The notes under the pieces: generated by a model
What the model was told of the DNA's origin: nothing
Databases searched by the model: none
The model's input: only the letters and a program-made list of their open reading frames with translations
Assembly: GCF_004134905.2 (NCBI RefSeq)
Contig: NZ_SDPQ02000003.1
Span: 310,001 to 374,000 of the forward strand
DNA length: 64,000 nucleotides
Direction of reading: 5' to 3'
Origin: Aeromicrobium ginsengisoli
GTDB lineage: Bacteria > Actinomycetota > Actinomycetes > Propionibacteriales > Nocardioidaceae
Made by a program: the position numbers and the translations under genes
In this document: in pieces, positions 31,113 to 41,840 of the stretch
Layout: every line of letters starts with the position of its first letter
Numbering within the stretch: position 1 is the first letter of the stretch

Positions 31113-33191
31113 ATGACGGTGGTGGCGGAGCGGCGGGCGATCCCCGCGCGGACGCCCACGGCGAGGCCGTGGCGGCGGGACGACATCCAAGGGCTGCGGG
31201 CAGTCGCCGTGACGACGGTCGTGGCCTACCACGCGGGGATGCCGTTCGTGCCCGGTGGATTCGTCGGCGTCGACCTGTTCTTCGTGCTGTCGGGGTTCCT
31301 CATCACGCAGCTGCTGCTGCACGAGGTCACCACGACCGGCACCGTCAGCCTGCGCCAGTTCTGGGCGCGCCGGGCCCGCCGCATCATCCCGGTGTCGGCC
31401 CTCGTGCTGGTCACGACGATGCTCGCGGTGCGGGCGTTCATGAGCCCGCTCGACCGCAAGGCGATCGGCACGGATGTGCTGTGGTCGGCGCTGTTCTCCG
31501 GCAACTGGCGGTTCGCACAGCAACAGACCGACTATCTCGCGAGCGACCGCGACCCGTCGCCGGTGCTGCACTACTGGTCCCTCGGCGTCGAGGAGCAGTT
31601 CTACCTCGTCTGGCCCCTCCTGCTGGTCACCATCGCGGTCGTCTGGCGGCTCGCGGGCCGCAGCCGCAGGGCGTACGCGGTGATGTTCGGTGGCGCGTTC
31701 GCCGCATTGATCGTCGCGTCGCTGGCGTACTGCGTGCACACGACGGCGACGAATCAGCCGTATGCGTTCTTCGGCACGCCCGCTCGGGCCTGGCAGCTCG
31801 CAGCGGGTGCGCTCGTCGCGGTCGCGGTGCCGGCGCTCCTGCGACTGTCCGGCCGGGTCCGCGCGGTCCTCGGCACCACGGGCGTCGCGCTCTTCGCCCT
31901 GAGCGTGTGGCTGCTCGACGAGTCCGGCACGGGCGGCCTCGGCTATCCGTCGTGGCTCGCGGTCGCCCCGACCCTCGCCGGTGTCCTGCTTGTCGTCTCG
32001 GGCACGGGTCCGTACTCCCGCCTCAACCGACTGCTCTCGATCCGGCCACTGACGTACGTGGGTGACCTGCCGTTCTCGATCTACCTGTGGCACTGGCCGG
32101 TGCTGGTCATCGGCATGGTGGCGCTGGACTCGCGCGCCCTGCCCGTACGCCTCGGGCTCATCGCGCTCGCGCTCGGTCTCAGCGTCGCGAGTCACCGGCT
32201 CCTCGAGGAACCCGTCCGCCGCGCGCGTGTCCTCGCACGCCGGCCGCGGCTCAGCATCGCGATCGGTGCTGCGCTCGTTGCCGCGACCGTGCCGGTGGTC
32301 GCGTACGCATCACAGACCGAAACGATCGATCACGTCCTCGTGGCGCCCGAGCGCGCATCCGCAAGCACGCCGCTCGTCTCGCGACACGTCACGCCATCGC
32401 TCGAGGCGGCCGCCACCGACGCTGGTCCGTACAAGGATCTGGGCTGTCACGTCGGGTTCAAGCAGGTCACGCTCCCGGACTGGGGCACCTGCACGTTCGG
32501 CGACCCGGAGGCCCGCACGAGCGTGCTGGTGCTGGGCGACTCCATCGGTGGCGCCATCGCTCCCGCCGTCGTCGAGGCCGGCAGGCAGCACGGCTGGGCG
32601 GTGACCGTATGGGCCAAGAGTCGCTGCCCGATGGCCGACGTCACGAAGTACGACCCCGAGCTCGGCGGCGCCTACACCGCGTGCGACACGTTCCGCGCTG
32701 CCGCGCTGCAGGCGATCGAGCAGCGGCATCCCGATGTCGTCGTGCTGGCGATGAGCCGGCTCTCGACCGGCGAGCTGGCGACCGACGACGGCGTGGCCGA
32801 CGGCCGCGATGCGGTGGACCTCGCGACGCGGGGCCTCGAGCGCACCATCGAACGGCTCCGCGCCGCGGACATCGGCGTCGTGCTGTCGGACTCGCCCAAC
32901 CGGGCACCGTTCTTCCCCACGAGCTGCCTGGCCAAGACCCGCGACGCCGCCCGGTGCACGTTCCCGCTCGACCGTCAGCCGTCGGTCATGGCTGCCGCGG
33001 CCCAGGCGATGCCCGGCGAGGTCGACCTCGTCGAGGCGAACGCCACGGCGTGCCCCGGCAGCAGGTGCCTGCCGGTGGTCGGCAACGTCGTCGTCTACCG
33101 CGACAAGCTGCACTTCACGCGAACGTTCGCGCTGACCCTCGCGGGCCGCTTCGCCGCCGGCATCGAGTCGGAGCTGGCTCGGGGCCGATGA
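31113..33191 (+). CDS. Acyltransferase-3 (OafA/YrhL-like) with SGNH domain
   Basis: A 692-residue membrane enzyme. Residues about 25-410 form the acyltransferase-3 domain with about ten helices (DIQGLRAVAVTTVVAYHAGM, GGFVGVDLFFVLSGFLITQL, FWARRARRIIPVSALVLV, YWSLGVEEQFYLVWPLLLV). Residues about 450-690 form a periplasm-facing SGNH hydrolase-like domain with the GDS block SVLVLGDSIGGAIAPAVVEA and the final D-x-x-H in YRDKLHFTRTFA. Such proteins O-acylate cell-surface glycans. ATG at 31113 follows GGGAGG. A GTG at 31083 is possible but less supported. It converges on the next gene with no gap. Confidence 0.9.
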   Translation: MTVVAERRAIPARTPTARPWRRDDIQGLRAVAVTTVVAYHAGMPFVPGGFVGVDLFFVLSGFLITQLLLHEVTTTGTVSLRQFWARRARRIIPVSALVLVTTMLAVRAFMSPLDRKAIGTDVLWSALFSGNWRFAQQQTDYLASDRDPSPVLHYWSLGVEEQFYLVWPLLLVTIAVVWRLAGRSRRAYAVMFGGAFAALIVASLAYCVHTTATNQPYAFFGTPARAWQLAAGALVAVAVPALLRLSGRVRAVLGTTGVALFALSVWLLDESGTGGLGYPSWLAVAPTLAGVLLVVSGTGPYSRLNRLLSIRPLTYVGDLPFSIYLWHWPVLVIGMVALDSRALPVRLGLIALALGLSVASHRLLEEPVRRARVLARRPRLSIAIGAALVAATVPVVAYASQTETIDHVLVAPERASASTPLVSRHVTPSLEAAATDAGPYKDLGCHVGFKQVTLPDWGTCTFGDPEARTSVLVLGDSIGGAIAPAVVEAGRQHGWAVTVWAKSRCPMADVTKYDPELGGAYTACDTFRAAALQAIEQRHPDVVVLAMSRLSTGELATDDGVADGRDAVDLATRGLERTIERLRAADIGVVLSDSPNRAPFFPTSCLAKTRDAARCTFPLDRQPSVMAAAAQAMPGEVDLVEANATACPGSRCLPVVGNVVVYRDKLHFTRTFALTLAGRFAAGIESELARGR

Positions 33192-34334
33192 TCAGCGGGC
33201 GAGGTCGCGGGCGATGACGAGGCGCTGGATCTGGTTGGTGCCCTCGAAGATCTGCATGACCTTGGCCTCGCGCATGTAGCGCTCGACCGGGAAGTCGCGG
33301 GTGTAGCCGGCACCGCCGAAGACCTGGACGGCGTCGGTGGTGACCTTCATGGCGTTGTCGGTGCACACGAGCTTGGCGATCGACGCCTGCCGGGAGAACT
33401 TCTGCCCGGCATCCTTCATCCGCGCCGCCGCCAGATAGGTCGCGCGTGCCGACTCGACCGCTGCGGCCATGTCGGCCAGCACGAAGCCGAGTCCCTGGTG
33501 GTCGATGATCGCCTTGCCGAACGTCTGGCGGTCCTTGGCGTACGCGATCGCGGCATCCAGTGCGCCCTGCGCCAGGCCCGTCGCGACGGCGGCGATGCCC
33601 AGGCGTCCGGAGTCCAGGCCGGCCAACGCGATCGGCAGGCCCTGGCCCTCGTCGCCGAGTCGCCGCTCGACCGGGATGCATACGTCCTCGAACAGCATCG
33701 TCGCGGTGGTCGAGCCCATCAGGCCCATCTTCTGCTCGGGGTGGTCCGCGGTCAGCCCGGGGGTGTCCGCGGGCACCAGGAAGCAGGAGATCCCGCGGCC
33801 GCCGTCGTCGGACGTACGGGCCATGACCTTGTAGAAGTCGGCCTTGCCGCCGTGTGTCGTCCACGCCTTCGCACCATTGAGGACGTACGAGTCACCGTCC
33901 CGCACCGCGCGGGTCCGCATCGCCGCCGGATCCGACCCTGCGTGCGCCTCGGACAGGCAGTACGCCCCGAGCAGCTCGCCCGACAGCATCTGCGGCAGCC
34001 ACGTCTCCCGCTGCTCATCGGTGCCCGCGGTGAACAGGCCGAAGCACGACAACGCGTGCACGCTGACCCCGACGCCGACCGACGCCGAGACCGTCGCGAT
34101 CTCCTCCAGCGCCTGCAGATAGACCTCGTACGACTGACCGCCGCCGCCGAACTCCTCGGGATACGGCAACGACAACAACCCGGCACGACCCAACGTCCGG
34201 AAGACCTCACGTGGGAACTCCCCCGACGCCTCGATCTGCGCCACCTTGGGCGCGAGCTCCTTGGCCACGATGTCCCGCGTCAACGCGATCAGGTCAGCGG
34301 ACTCCTCGGACGGCATCAGACGAGTGGCGGGCAT
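33192..34334 (-). CDS. Acyl-CoA dehydrogenase
   Basis: A 380-residue flavoenzyme of the short/medium/branched-chain acyl-CoA dehydrogenase class. Signatures are GAYCLSEAHAGSDPAAMRTR, WTTHGGKADFYKVMART, RQTFGKAIIDHQGLGFVLAD, FGGAGYTRDFPVERYMREAK and the catalytic glutamate in MQIFEGTNQIQRLVIARDLA. The length is standard. Substrate range cannot be told, although nearby icmF makes branched or C4 acyl-CoA a fair guess. Its stop is immediately next to the stop of the convergent acyltransferase gene. Confidence 0.95.
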   Translation of the reverse strand: MPATRLMPSEESADLIALTRDIVAKELAPKVAQIEASGEFPREVFRTLGRAGLLSLPYPEEFGGGGQSYEVYLQALEEIATVSASVGVGVSVHALSCFGLFTAGTDEQRETWLPQMLSGELLGAYCLSEAHAGSDPAAMRTRAVRDGDSYVLNGAKAWTTHGGKADFYKVMARTSDDGGRGISCFLVPADTPGLTADHPEQKMGLMGSTTATMLFEDVCIPVERRLGDEGQGLPIALAGLDSGRLGIAAVATGLAQGALDAAIAYAKDRQTFGKAIIDHQGLGFVLADMAAAVESARATYLAAARMKDAGQKFSRQASIAKLVCTDNAMKVTTDAVQVFGGAGYTRDFPVERYMREAKVMQIFEGTNQIQRLVIARDLAR

Positions 34335-34423
34335 GTGGCTCCTTGATCAGGTCAGCGGGCGAGTCCAGACTACGGCTGCCTCGTTGACGAGCGAACCCTC
34401 CCACGGAGGTCTAGCGTTCGGGT

Positions 34424-35143
34424 ATGGCCAGCCCCAAGTCAGCCGCGGAGAAGGAGCTCGAGGCGCGGCGCAACGCGAACGGCGAGAACCGCCTGCCGCC
34501 CGCAGCGGCCATCATCACGGCTGTCCTGACGTACGCCTTGCTGCCGGCGTCCTTGCTCGTGGCACCGCGGTTCGTCATCCCCGGCATCGAGGTCGCGCTC
34601 CTCGTCGCCCTCATCGCGACGAATCCGCGCCGGATGACCCGCGAGACCCGGTGGTCCCGGGCGGCCTCGATCACCCTTGCGTGTCTGATGATCCTCGCGA
34701 ACATGGTCGCGCTCGGCATGCTGGTCCACTCCATGACCGAGAAGAGCTCGTCCGGTGAGCCGCTCCTGTTGGCCGCGATGCAGGTGTGGGTGACCAACGT
34801 CATCGGCTTCGGGCTGCTGTTCTGGGAGCTGGATCGAGGTGGTCCGGTCGCCCGACGCGTCAAGACTCATCACGAGATGGCCGCGGCCGACTGGCGATTC
34901 TCGCAGGACGAGAACCACGATGCCGTCGAAGAGGTCGCCGCGACCGCGAGCCGCAACTCTGGTTGGATCCCGACGTTCGTCGACTACCTCTACGTCTCGC
35001 TGACCAACTCCAGCGCGTTCAGCCCGACCGACACGATGCCACTCAGCTCGCGGGCCAAGGTGCTGATGGGCGCCGAGGCGACCGCCGCCCTGCTCACCTC
35101 GCTGCTGGTCATCGCACGAGCGGTCGGCTCGCTCGAGGGCTGA
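34424..35143 (+). CDS. DUF1345-like integral membrane protein
   Basis: A 239-residue protein with about five helices (AAAIITAVLTYALLPASLLV, FVIPGIEVALLVALIAT, ASITLACLMILANMVALGML, LAAMQVWVTNVIGFGLLFWE, AEATAALLTSLLVIARAV). The segment WIPTFVDYLYVSLTNSSAFS, then PTDTMPLSSRAKVLMGAEA, is a recurring motif in uncharacterised actinobacterial membrane proteins related to DUF1345. No function is known to me. ATG at 34424 is the first start after the preceding divergent gene. Confidence 0.75.
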   Translation: MASPKSAAEKELEARRNANGENRLPPAAAIITAVLTYALLPASLLVAPRFVIPGIEVALLVALIATNPRRMTRETRWSRAASITLACLMILANMVALGMLVHSMTEKSSSGEPLLLAAMQVWVTNVIGFGLLFWELDRGGPVARRVKTHHEMAAADWRFSQDENHDAVEEVAATASRNSGWIPTFVDYLYVSLTNSSAFSPTDTMPLSSRAKVLMGAEATAALLTSLLVIARAVGSLEG

Positions 35144-35250
35144 CCTCGCGGCCGGGCTCGACGTGTGATCGACCCAGAACCGGGTATTCCCCTGGGGATA
35201 GCGGCACGTACGCCTTCAGGACGCGCGCCGCTCGAGAGAGGGAGACCGAC

Positions 35251-35760
35251 ATGGACGACATCAACTGGTGGGTGTGGGTACTCATCGCCATCGCCGTCAT
35301 CGCACTGATCGCGATCATCGGCGTCACGCTGCGCAACCGCGCCAACGTCAAGGCGGTGCAGCGCGACCGCTTCCGCGCGGGTCAGCTCCGCGAAGAAGCC
35401 GAGGTCAGCGCCGTCGAGGCCAGCCGTCGTGAGGCCGATGCCGCCGCGGCGCGTGCCGAGGCGGAGCAGGCCCGGATCGCCGCCGAGCAGCTCGAACGCC
35501 AGGCGCAGGGGCACGAGCGCGACGCCGGACAGGTGCGCGCCGAGGCCGGCGAACGGCTCGCCGAGGCGGACCAGATCGACCCTGACATCGACGACGACGG
35601 CCTCGCGGACCGCGACCCGGCCGGCGCCAGGACGAACGACCTGGCGGATGACCGGTTCACCGACGACCGGCTCAACGACGATCAGGCCGCCGGCGACCAG
35701 CTCACCGACGACCGGCCCGCCGGCGACCACGTGCGCGACACCCACCGCGACGTCCCGTAG
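35251..35760 (+). CDS. Membrane-anchored coiled-coil protein
   Basis: A 169-residue protein. Residues 6-28 form one membrane helix (WWVWVLIAIAVIALIAIIGV). Residues about 35-105 are a charged Ala/Glu/Arg-rich coiled coil (EEAEVSAVEASRREADAAAA, EQARIAAEQLERQAQGHERD). The last 60 residues are a low-complexity Asp-rich tail with short repeats (DDRFTDDRLNDDQ, GDQLTDDRPAGDH). ATG at 35251 follows GAGGGAGA. Composition makes it a likely cytoplasmic-facing or envelope structural protein. No family is recognised. Confidence 0.8.
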   Translation: MDDINWWVWVLIAIAVIALIAIIGVTLRNRANVKAVQRDRFRAGQLREEAEVSAVEASRREADAAAARAEAEQARIAAEQLERQAQGHERDAGQVRAEAGERLAEADQIDPDIDDDGLADRDPAGARTNDLADDRFTDDRLNDDQAAGDQLTDDRPAGDHVRDTHRDVP

Positions 35761-35779
35761 GGCTGCCTAGAGTGAAGCC

Positions 35780-36538
35780 ATGACGAGCGCGACGGACGAC
35801 CTCGGCCACGTGGTCGAGGTCGTCCGTCCGGCGCGGCGCGTGGTCTCACTCGTCCCGTCGCTCACCGAGGCCGTCGCGGCGACCCGGCCCGAAGCGCTGG
35901 TCGGCGCCACCGACTGGTGCACGCATCCCGCCGAGCTCGACGTCACCCGCGTCCGCGGCACCAAGAACCCCGACCGCGCCGCGATCGTGGCCCTCGAGCC
36001 GGACCTCGTGCTGGCCAACCGCGAGGAGAACCGCGAGCTCGACGTACGACGGCTCCGCGACGCGGGCATCGCCGTGTGGGTCACGGTCATCGAGACGGTC
36101 GACGAGGCATTCGCGTCGATGGAGCGGATGTTCACCGAGGCGCTCGGCTGGGGCACCCCGGACTGGCTCGACGAGGCCCGGGCGGTGTGGGCCGAGCCCG
36201 CGCCCGACTCCGGCCGACGGGTGGCGATCCCGATCTGGCGCGACCCGTGGATGGTCGTGGGCGGTCGTACGTTCACCGGCGACCTGGTCGGCCGGCTCGG
36301 GCTCGTCAACGCGTTCAGCGACGGTGACGAGCGCTATCCCAAGGTCGAGCTCGCCGACATCGACTCTCCCGACGTCGACCTCGTGCTGCTGCCCGACGAG
36401 CCGTACGTCTTCACCGCCGACGACGGGCCCGAGGCGTTCAGCCACACGCCGACCCGGCTCGTGTCCGGGCGATCGCTCACCTGGTACGGGCCGTCGATGC
36501 TGACCGCCCGCGCCGAGCTCGAGTCGACGCTGGACTAG
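35780..36538 (+). CDS. BtuF-like helical-backbone metal receptor without signal peptide
   Basis: A 252-residue protein of the TroA/BtuF-like substrate-binding fold. It has PARRVVSLVPSLTEAVAAT at the start, LVGATDWCTHPAEL, AAIVALEPDLVLANREENR, IPIWRDPWMVVGGRTFTGDL and VLLPDEPYVFTADDGPEAF. Relatives bind cobalamin or ferric chelates for ABC importers. This one starts directly with the fold: no signal peptide or lipobox is present, and no ABC permease or ATPase gene is adjacent. It is therefore likely cytoplasmic, perhaps a corrinoid-binding or salvage protein, though that is inference. A 13-base tandem repeat covers its stop. Confidence 0.75.
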   Translation: MTSATDDLGHVVEVVRPARRVVSLVPSLTEAVAATRPEALVGATDWCTHPAELDVTRVRGTKNPDRAAIVALEPDLVLANREENRELDVRRLRDAGIAVWVTVIETVDEAFASMERMFTEALGWGTPDWLDEARAVWAEPAPDSGRRVAIPIWRDPWMVVGGRTFTGDLVGRLGLVNAFSDGDERYPKVELADIDSPDVDLVLLPDEPYVFTADDGPEAFSHTPTRLVSGRSLTWYGPSMLTARAELESTLD

Positions 36539-36553
36539 GGCGCTGGACTAGGG
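36528..36553. repeat. 13-bp tandem duplication spanning two convergent stop codons
   Basis: CGCTGGACTAGGG occurs twice with no spacer (36528-36540 and 36541-36553). The first copy holds the TAG of the BtuF-like gene on the + strand. The second copy holds, in reverse complement, the TAG of ndh on the - strand. Confidence 0.9.
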
Positions 36554-37906
36554 CCTCTTGGCCGTCGCCTTGCGGGCGGCCGCGCGCGACACGGCCTTGC
36601 GGGGCTCGCGCGCCTCGACCGTCACGGGCTTGAGCGCAACGACCGGGGGCGTCTCGCCGACGATCGCGTTGTGGCTGCCCCAGACGAGGTACTTGGCCGT
36701 CAGGTTGATCATCGTGGCGAACCGGTTGCGGTTGCCGAGCAGCGTCGCGACGTGCAGGCCGACCCAGATGACCCAGGCCGGGAAGCCCGTCAGTCGCGGC
36801 AGGAACTTGATCTCGGCGACAGCGGACGACCGCCCGATCGTCGCCATCGTGCCCTTGTCCTTGTACTTGAAAGGCTTGACCGTCTTGCCGGCGAGCTCGG
36901 CCTTGATGACCTTGGCGACGTGCTTGCCGCCCTGGATCGCCGGCTGCGCGAGCTGCGGGAGCGGCTCGTCGGGACTGATCGAGACGTCGCCGATCGCGAA
37001 GACGTCCTGCATGCCCTTGACCCGGAGGTGCTCGTCGGTCTCGATGCGGCCACCGCGACCCTGCGGCACGGCCCAGTCCTGGACCGTCGGGTGCGCCGTG
37101 ATGCCACTGGCCCACACGACGATGCCGGCGGGGAGGAACTCCTGCTCGCCGTTGTGCTCCACGAGCACACCGTCCTCGCGGACCTCCTTGACGGCGGTCT
37201 CGAGGCGCAGGTCGACGTCACGCTTGTTGAGCGACTTCTTGGCGTAGTCACGCAGCTTGGGGTGGAACGGGCCCAGCACGTGCGGCATCATCTCGATCAA
37301 CGTGATGTGCACGCGCTTGCGGTCGAGCTCGGGGTAGGTGACCGGCATGTCGTTGTTGCGCAGCTCGGCGAACGCGCCGGCGGTCTCGACACCGGTGGCG
37401 CCGCCACCCACGACGATGATGCGCAGGTCGCGGTCCTGGCCGTTGACCGCGGCGTCCTCGAGGGCGGCGAACATCTTGTCGCGCACCGCGAGTGCCTGCG
37501 AGCGGCGGTAGAGCGGCATCGCGAGCTCGGCGGCGCCGGGGATGCCGAAGAAGTTGGCGGTCACGCCCACGGCGATGACCAGGTAGTCGTACTTGACCTC
37601 GACCCCGCCGTCGAGCTTGAGCGTCTTGGCCTCGTGGTCCATCGACTCGACGAGGCCCTTGAGGAAGCGCACGTTGCTCTGCTTGGACCGGATCGCGCGG
37701 AGGAACCACGTGATGTCGCCGGGGTTGAGGCTCGCGGTCGCCACTTGGTAGAGCAGCGGCTGGAACGTGTTGTAGGTGTGACGGTCGATCAGTGTCACGT
37801 CGACGTCGGCGCGCTTGAGCTTGCGGACCGCAGCGATGCCGCCGAATCCGCCTCCGACCACGACGACGTGGGGGCGTTTCTGACCGGGAGCGGTGCTGTC
37901 TGGCAT
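36548..37906 (-). CDS. ndh: Type II NADH:quinone dehydrogenase
   Basis: A 452-residue flavoprotein that passes electrons from NADH to quinone at the membrane without proton pumping. It has two dinucleotide-binding motifs (VVVVGGGFGGIAAVRKLKRA near the start and LRIIVVGGGATGVETAGAF near 165) and the NDH-2 segments VTLIDRHTYNTFQPLLYQVA, VVWASGITAHP and FAIGDVSISPDE, with PQLAQPAIQGGKHVAKVIKA after them. A C-terminal amphipathic or helical part (PAWVIWVGLHVATLLGNRNR) would attach it to the membrane. The last 30 residues are a Lys/Ala/Arg tail. It converges on the BtuF-like gene. Confidence 0.93.
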   Translation of the reverse strand: MPDSTAPGQKRPHVVVVGGGFGGIAAVRKLKRADVDVTLIDRHTYNTFQPLLYQVATASLNPGDITWFLRAIRSKQSNVRFLKGLVESMDHEAKTLKLDGGVEVKYDYLVIAVGVTANFFGIPGAAELAMPLYRRSQALAVRDKMFAALEDAAVNGQDRDLRIIVVGGGATGVETAGAFAELRNNDMPVTYPELDRKRVHITLIEMMPHVLGPFHPKLRDYAKKSLNKRDVDLRLETAVKEVREDGVLVEHNGEQEFLPAGIVVWASGITAHPTVQDWAVPQGRGGRIETDEHLRVKGMQDVFAIGDVSISPDEPLPQLAQPAIQGGKHVAKVIKAELAGKTVKPFKYKDKGTMATIGRSSAVAEIKFLPRLTGFPAWVIWVGLHVATLLGNRNRFATMINLTAKYLVWGSHNAIVGETPPVVALKPVTVEAREPRKAVSRAAARKATAKRP

Positions 37907-37992
37907 GCCTTCAGTCTATCGACCCGGAGGTGGGCGACGCACATCGCGGGCGGGCTCTGTGACCACTCTCATGTCTGGACAAAGTGGCAGGG

Positions 37993-38886
37993 TCAGTCAC
38001 GGCGACGGCGGCGTACGAGAAGCACCGTCGAGACCAGGATCGCGACGAGGCAGAGCGGCAGCACGACCCATGAGAGCACGGCGAGATCGTGGTAGCTGTC
38101 GCGGACCTCGGCCTCCGAGAGATTCATCCAGTTCATGCCGGAGTCGAGCTGCTGCTGGACGAGCTCCTCGCGCGCGACGCCGTACATGACGAGGAAGAAC
38201 GCACAGCCAGCGGCGACGATCGACGAGATGATCAGCGCGATGATCGAGAGGACCTTGATCGGGTCGGTGGGGGCCGGCGGACGTGACGCGTACGCCTGTG
38301 GATGCGGCGCCCACTGCGGCGGTTGCTGAGCCGGCCACTGCTGTGGCGCGCCAGGGTCCTGCGCTGCGGGAGGTCCTGCGGGAGGCGTCGGTGGGAGCGG
38401 GGGCGGCCACTCGGTCGAGCGCGCCGGCGCCGGCTCCTTGCCGCTCAGCAGGTCGAACCACCGACGGACGTCGGGGTGCCAGAGCTGGAACACGCAGAAC
38501 AGCGCGAGGAGGCTCACGACGACTGAGGCGATCGAGTCCTGCAGCATCCCGACCACCGCGAGAATCGGCGTCACGATCGTCAACATGATGCGACTGACGG
38601 CGTGACCCATCGCGGTGTAGATCGCGAACACGAGCACCACGGCGCCCAGGAACGCGAAGACGCCGAGGAAGATCCGGAAGATCAGCTCGGCGTCGCCGCG
38701 GTCGACCCCGTCCTTGACCAACGGGTCGGTGAACCTCGCGACCCGCTCCTGGCCCTCGGTGGAGTACCAGTCGGTCAGGACCAGCAGGGCCTGCACGACC
38801 TGGAAGACCCCGATGGCACCGAGATAGAGGCAGGTCGACACCAGCCGGTGCGGGCGCGCGGGACGGTCCTCGGTCATGCCCTCCAT
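37993..38886 (-). CDS. Integral membrane protein of unknown function
   Basis: A 297-residue protein with about four helices in its first 140 residues (STCLYLGAIGVFQVVQALLV, IFLGVFAFLGAVVLVFAIYT, TIVTPILAVVGML, ASVVVSLLALFCVFQLW). A Pro/Gln-rich linker of about 60 residues follows (PPLPPTPPAGPPAAQDPG), then two more helices (VLSIIALIISSIVAAGCAFF and VVLPLCLVAILVSTVLLV), ending in RRRRRD. The Pro-rich middle is probably cytoplasmic. No family is recognised. A second ATG lies three codons downstream of the first. It follows clpB on the same strand with 25 bases between. Confidence 0.7.
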   Translation of the reverse strand: MEGMTEDRPARPHRLVSTCLYLGAIGVFQVVQALLVLTDWYSTEGQERVARFTDPLVKDGVDRGDAELIFRIFLGVFAFLGAVVLVFAIYTAMGHAVSRIMLTIVTPILAVVGMLQDSIASVVVSLLALFCVFQLWHPDVRRWFDLLSGKEPAPARSTEWPPPLPPTPPAGPPAAQDPGAPQQWPAQQPPQWAPHPQAYASRPPAPTDPIKVLSIIALIISSIVAAGCAFFLVMYGVAREELVQQQLDSGMNWMNLSEAEVRDSYHDLAVLSWVVLPLCLVAILVSTVLLVRRRRRD

Positions 38887-38911
38887 CCCACCATCACGGT
38901 GGTGACGCGCC

Positions 38912-41500
<2,589 letters not shown>

Positions 41501-41550
41501 GGTGGTTCTCCTGGAATGGAACGAATGTCACTCATCTCAACACCCGCAAA

Positions 41551-41571
41551 GTTGAGTCCATTCCTATCAAC
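41551..41571. promoter_or_regulatory. HAIR-like HspR operator upstream of clpB
   Basis: GTTGAGT-N7-TATCAAC resembles the HAIR consensus CTTGAGT-N7-ACTCAAG with six of seven and four of seven matches. The extended arms AAGTTGA and TCAACTT are perfectly inverted. It lies 50-70 bases upstream of the clpB ATG. HspR control of clpB is established in other actinobacteria, and here it is inferred from the site. Confidence 0.5.
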
Positions 41572-41615
41572 TTCACCGAAGCGGCGCCAAGGGACCTTGG
41601 TCTCGGGTTTCCGGC

Positions 41616-41765
41616 TCAGCCGTCGCCGTACGGCAGATCGGTCTCGGGCTGGCTCGAGGTCCGCGGATCGCGGACCGGTTCGTCACCCCCGCGGTCGCGC
41701 ACGCTGGGCGCGTCGTGCGCCTCTTGCCGTTCGGGCTCGAGGAACTCGGCTGGCATCTCGGACAT
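41616..41765 (-). CDS. 49-residue acidic hypothetical protein
   Basis: The frame reads MSEMPAEFLEPERQEAHD…, is rich in Glu, Asp, Arg and Pro, and ends ETDLPYGDG. It has no membrane helix or cysteine and is likely disordered. The start is supported by a strong ribosome-binding site (CAAGGAGGGGC directly before the ATG at 41765). It lies upstream of clpB on the same strand, with the HAIR-like site between the two. It is therefore probably transcribed separately. No family is recognised. It is short, so coding status rests on the Shine-Dalgarno match. Confidence 0.55.
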   Translation of the reverse strand: MSEMPAEFLEPERQEAHDAPSVRDRGGDEPVRDPRTSSQPETDLPYGDG

Positions 41766-41840
41766 GCCCCTCCTTGGGACGCAAGGATGTGTCCTGCATC
41801 ACACTAGGTCGGCGCGGGGCTGCCAGCAAGGACCGCCCGG

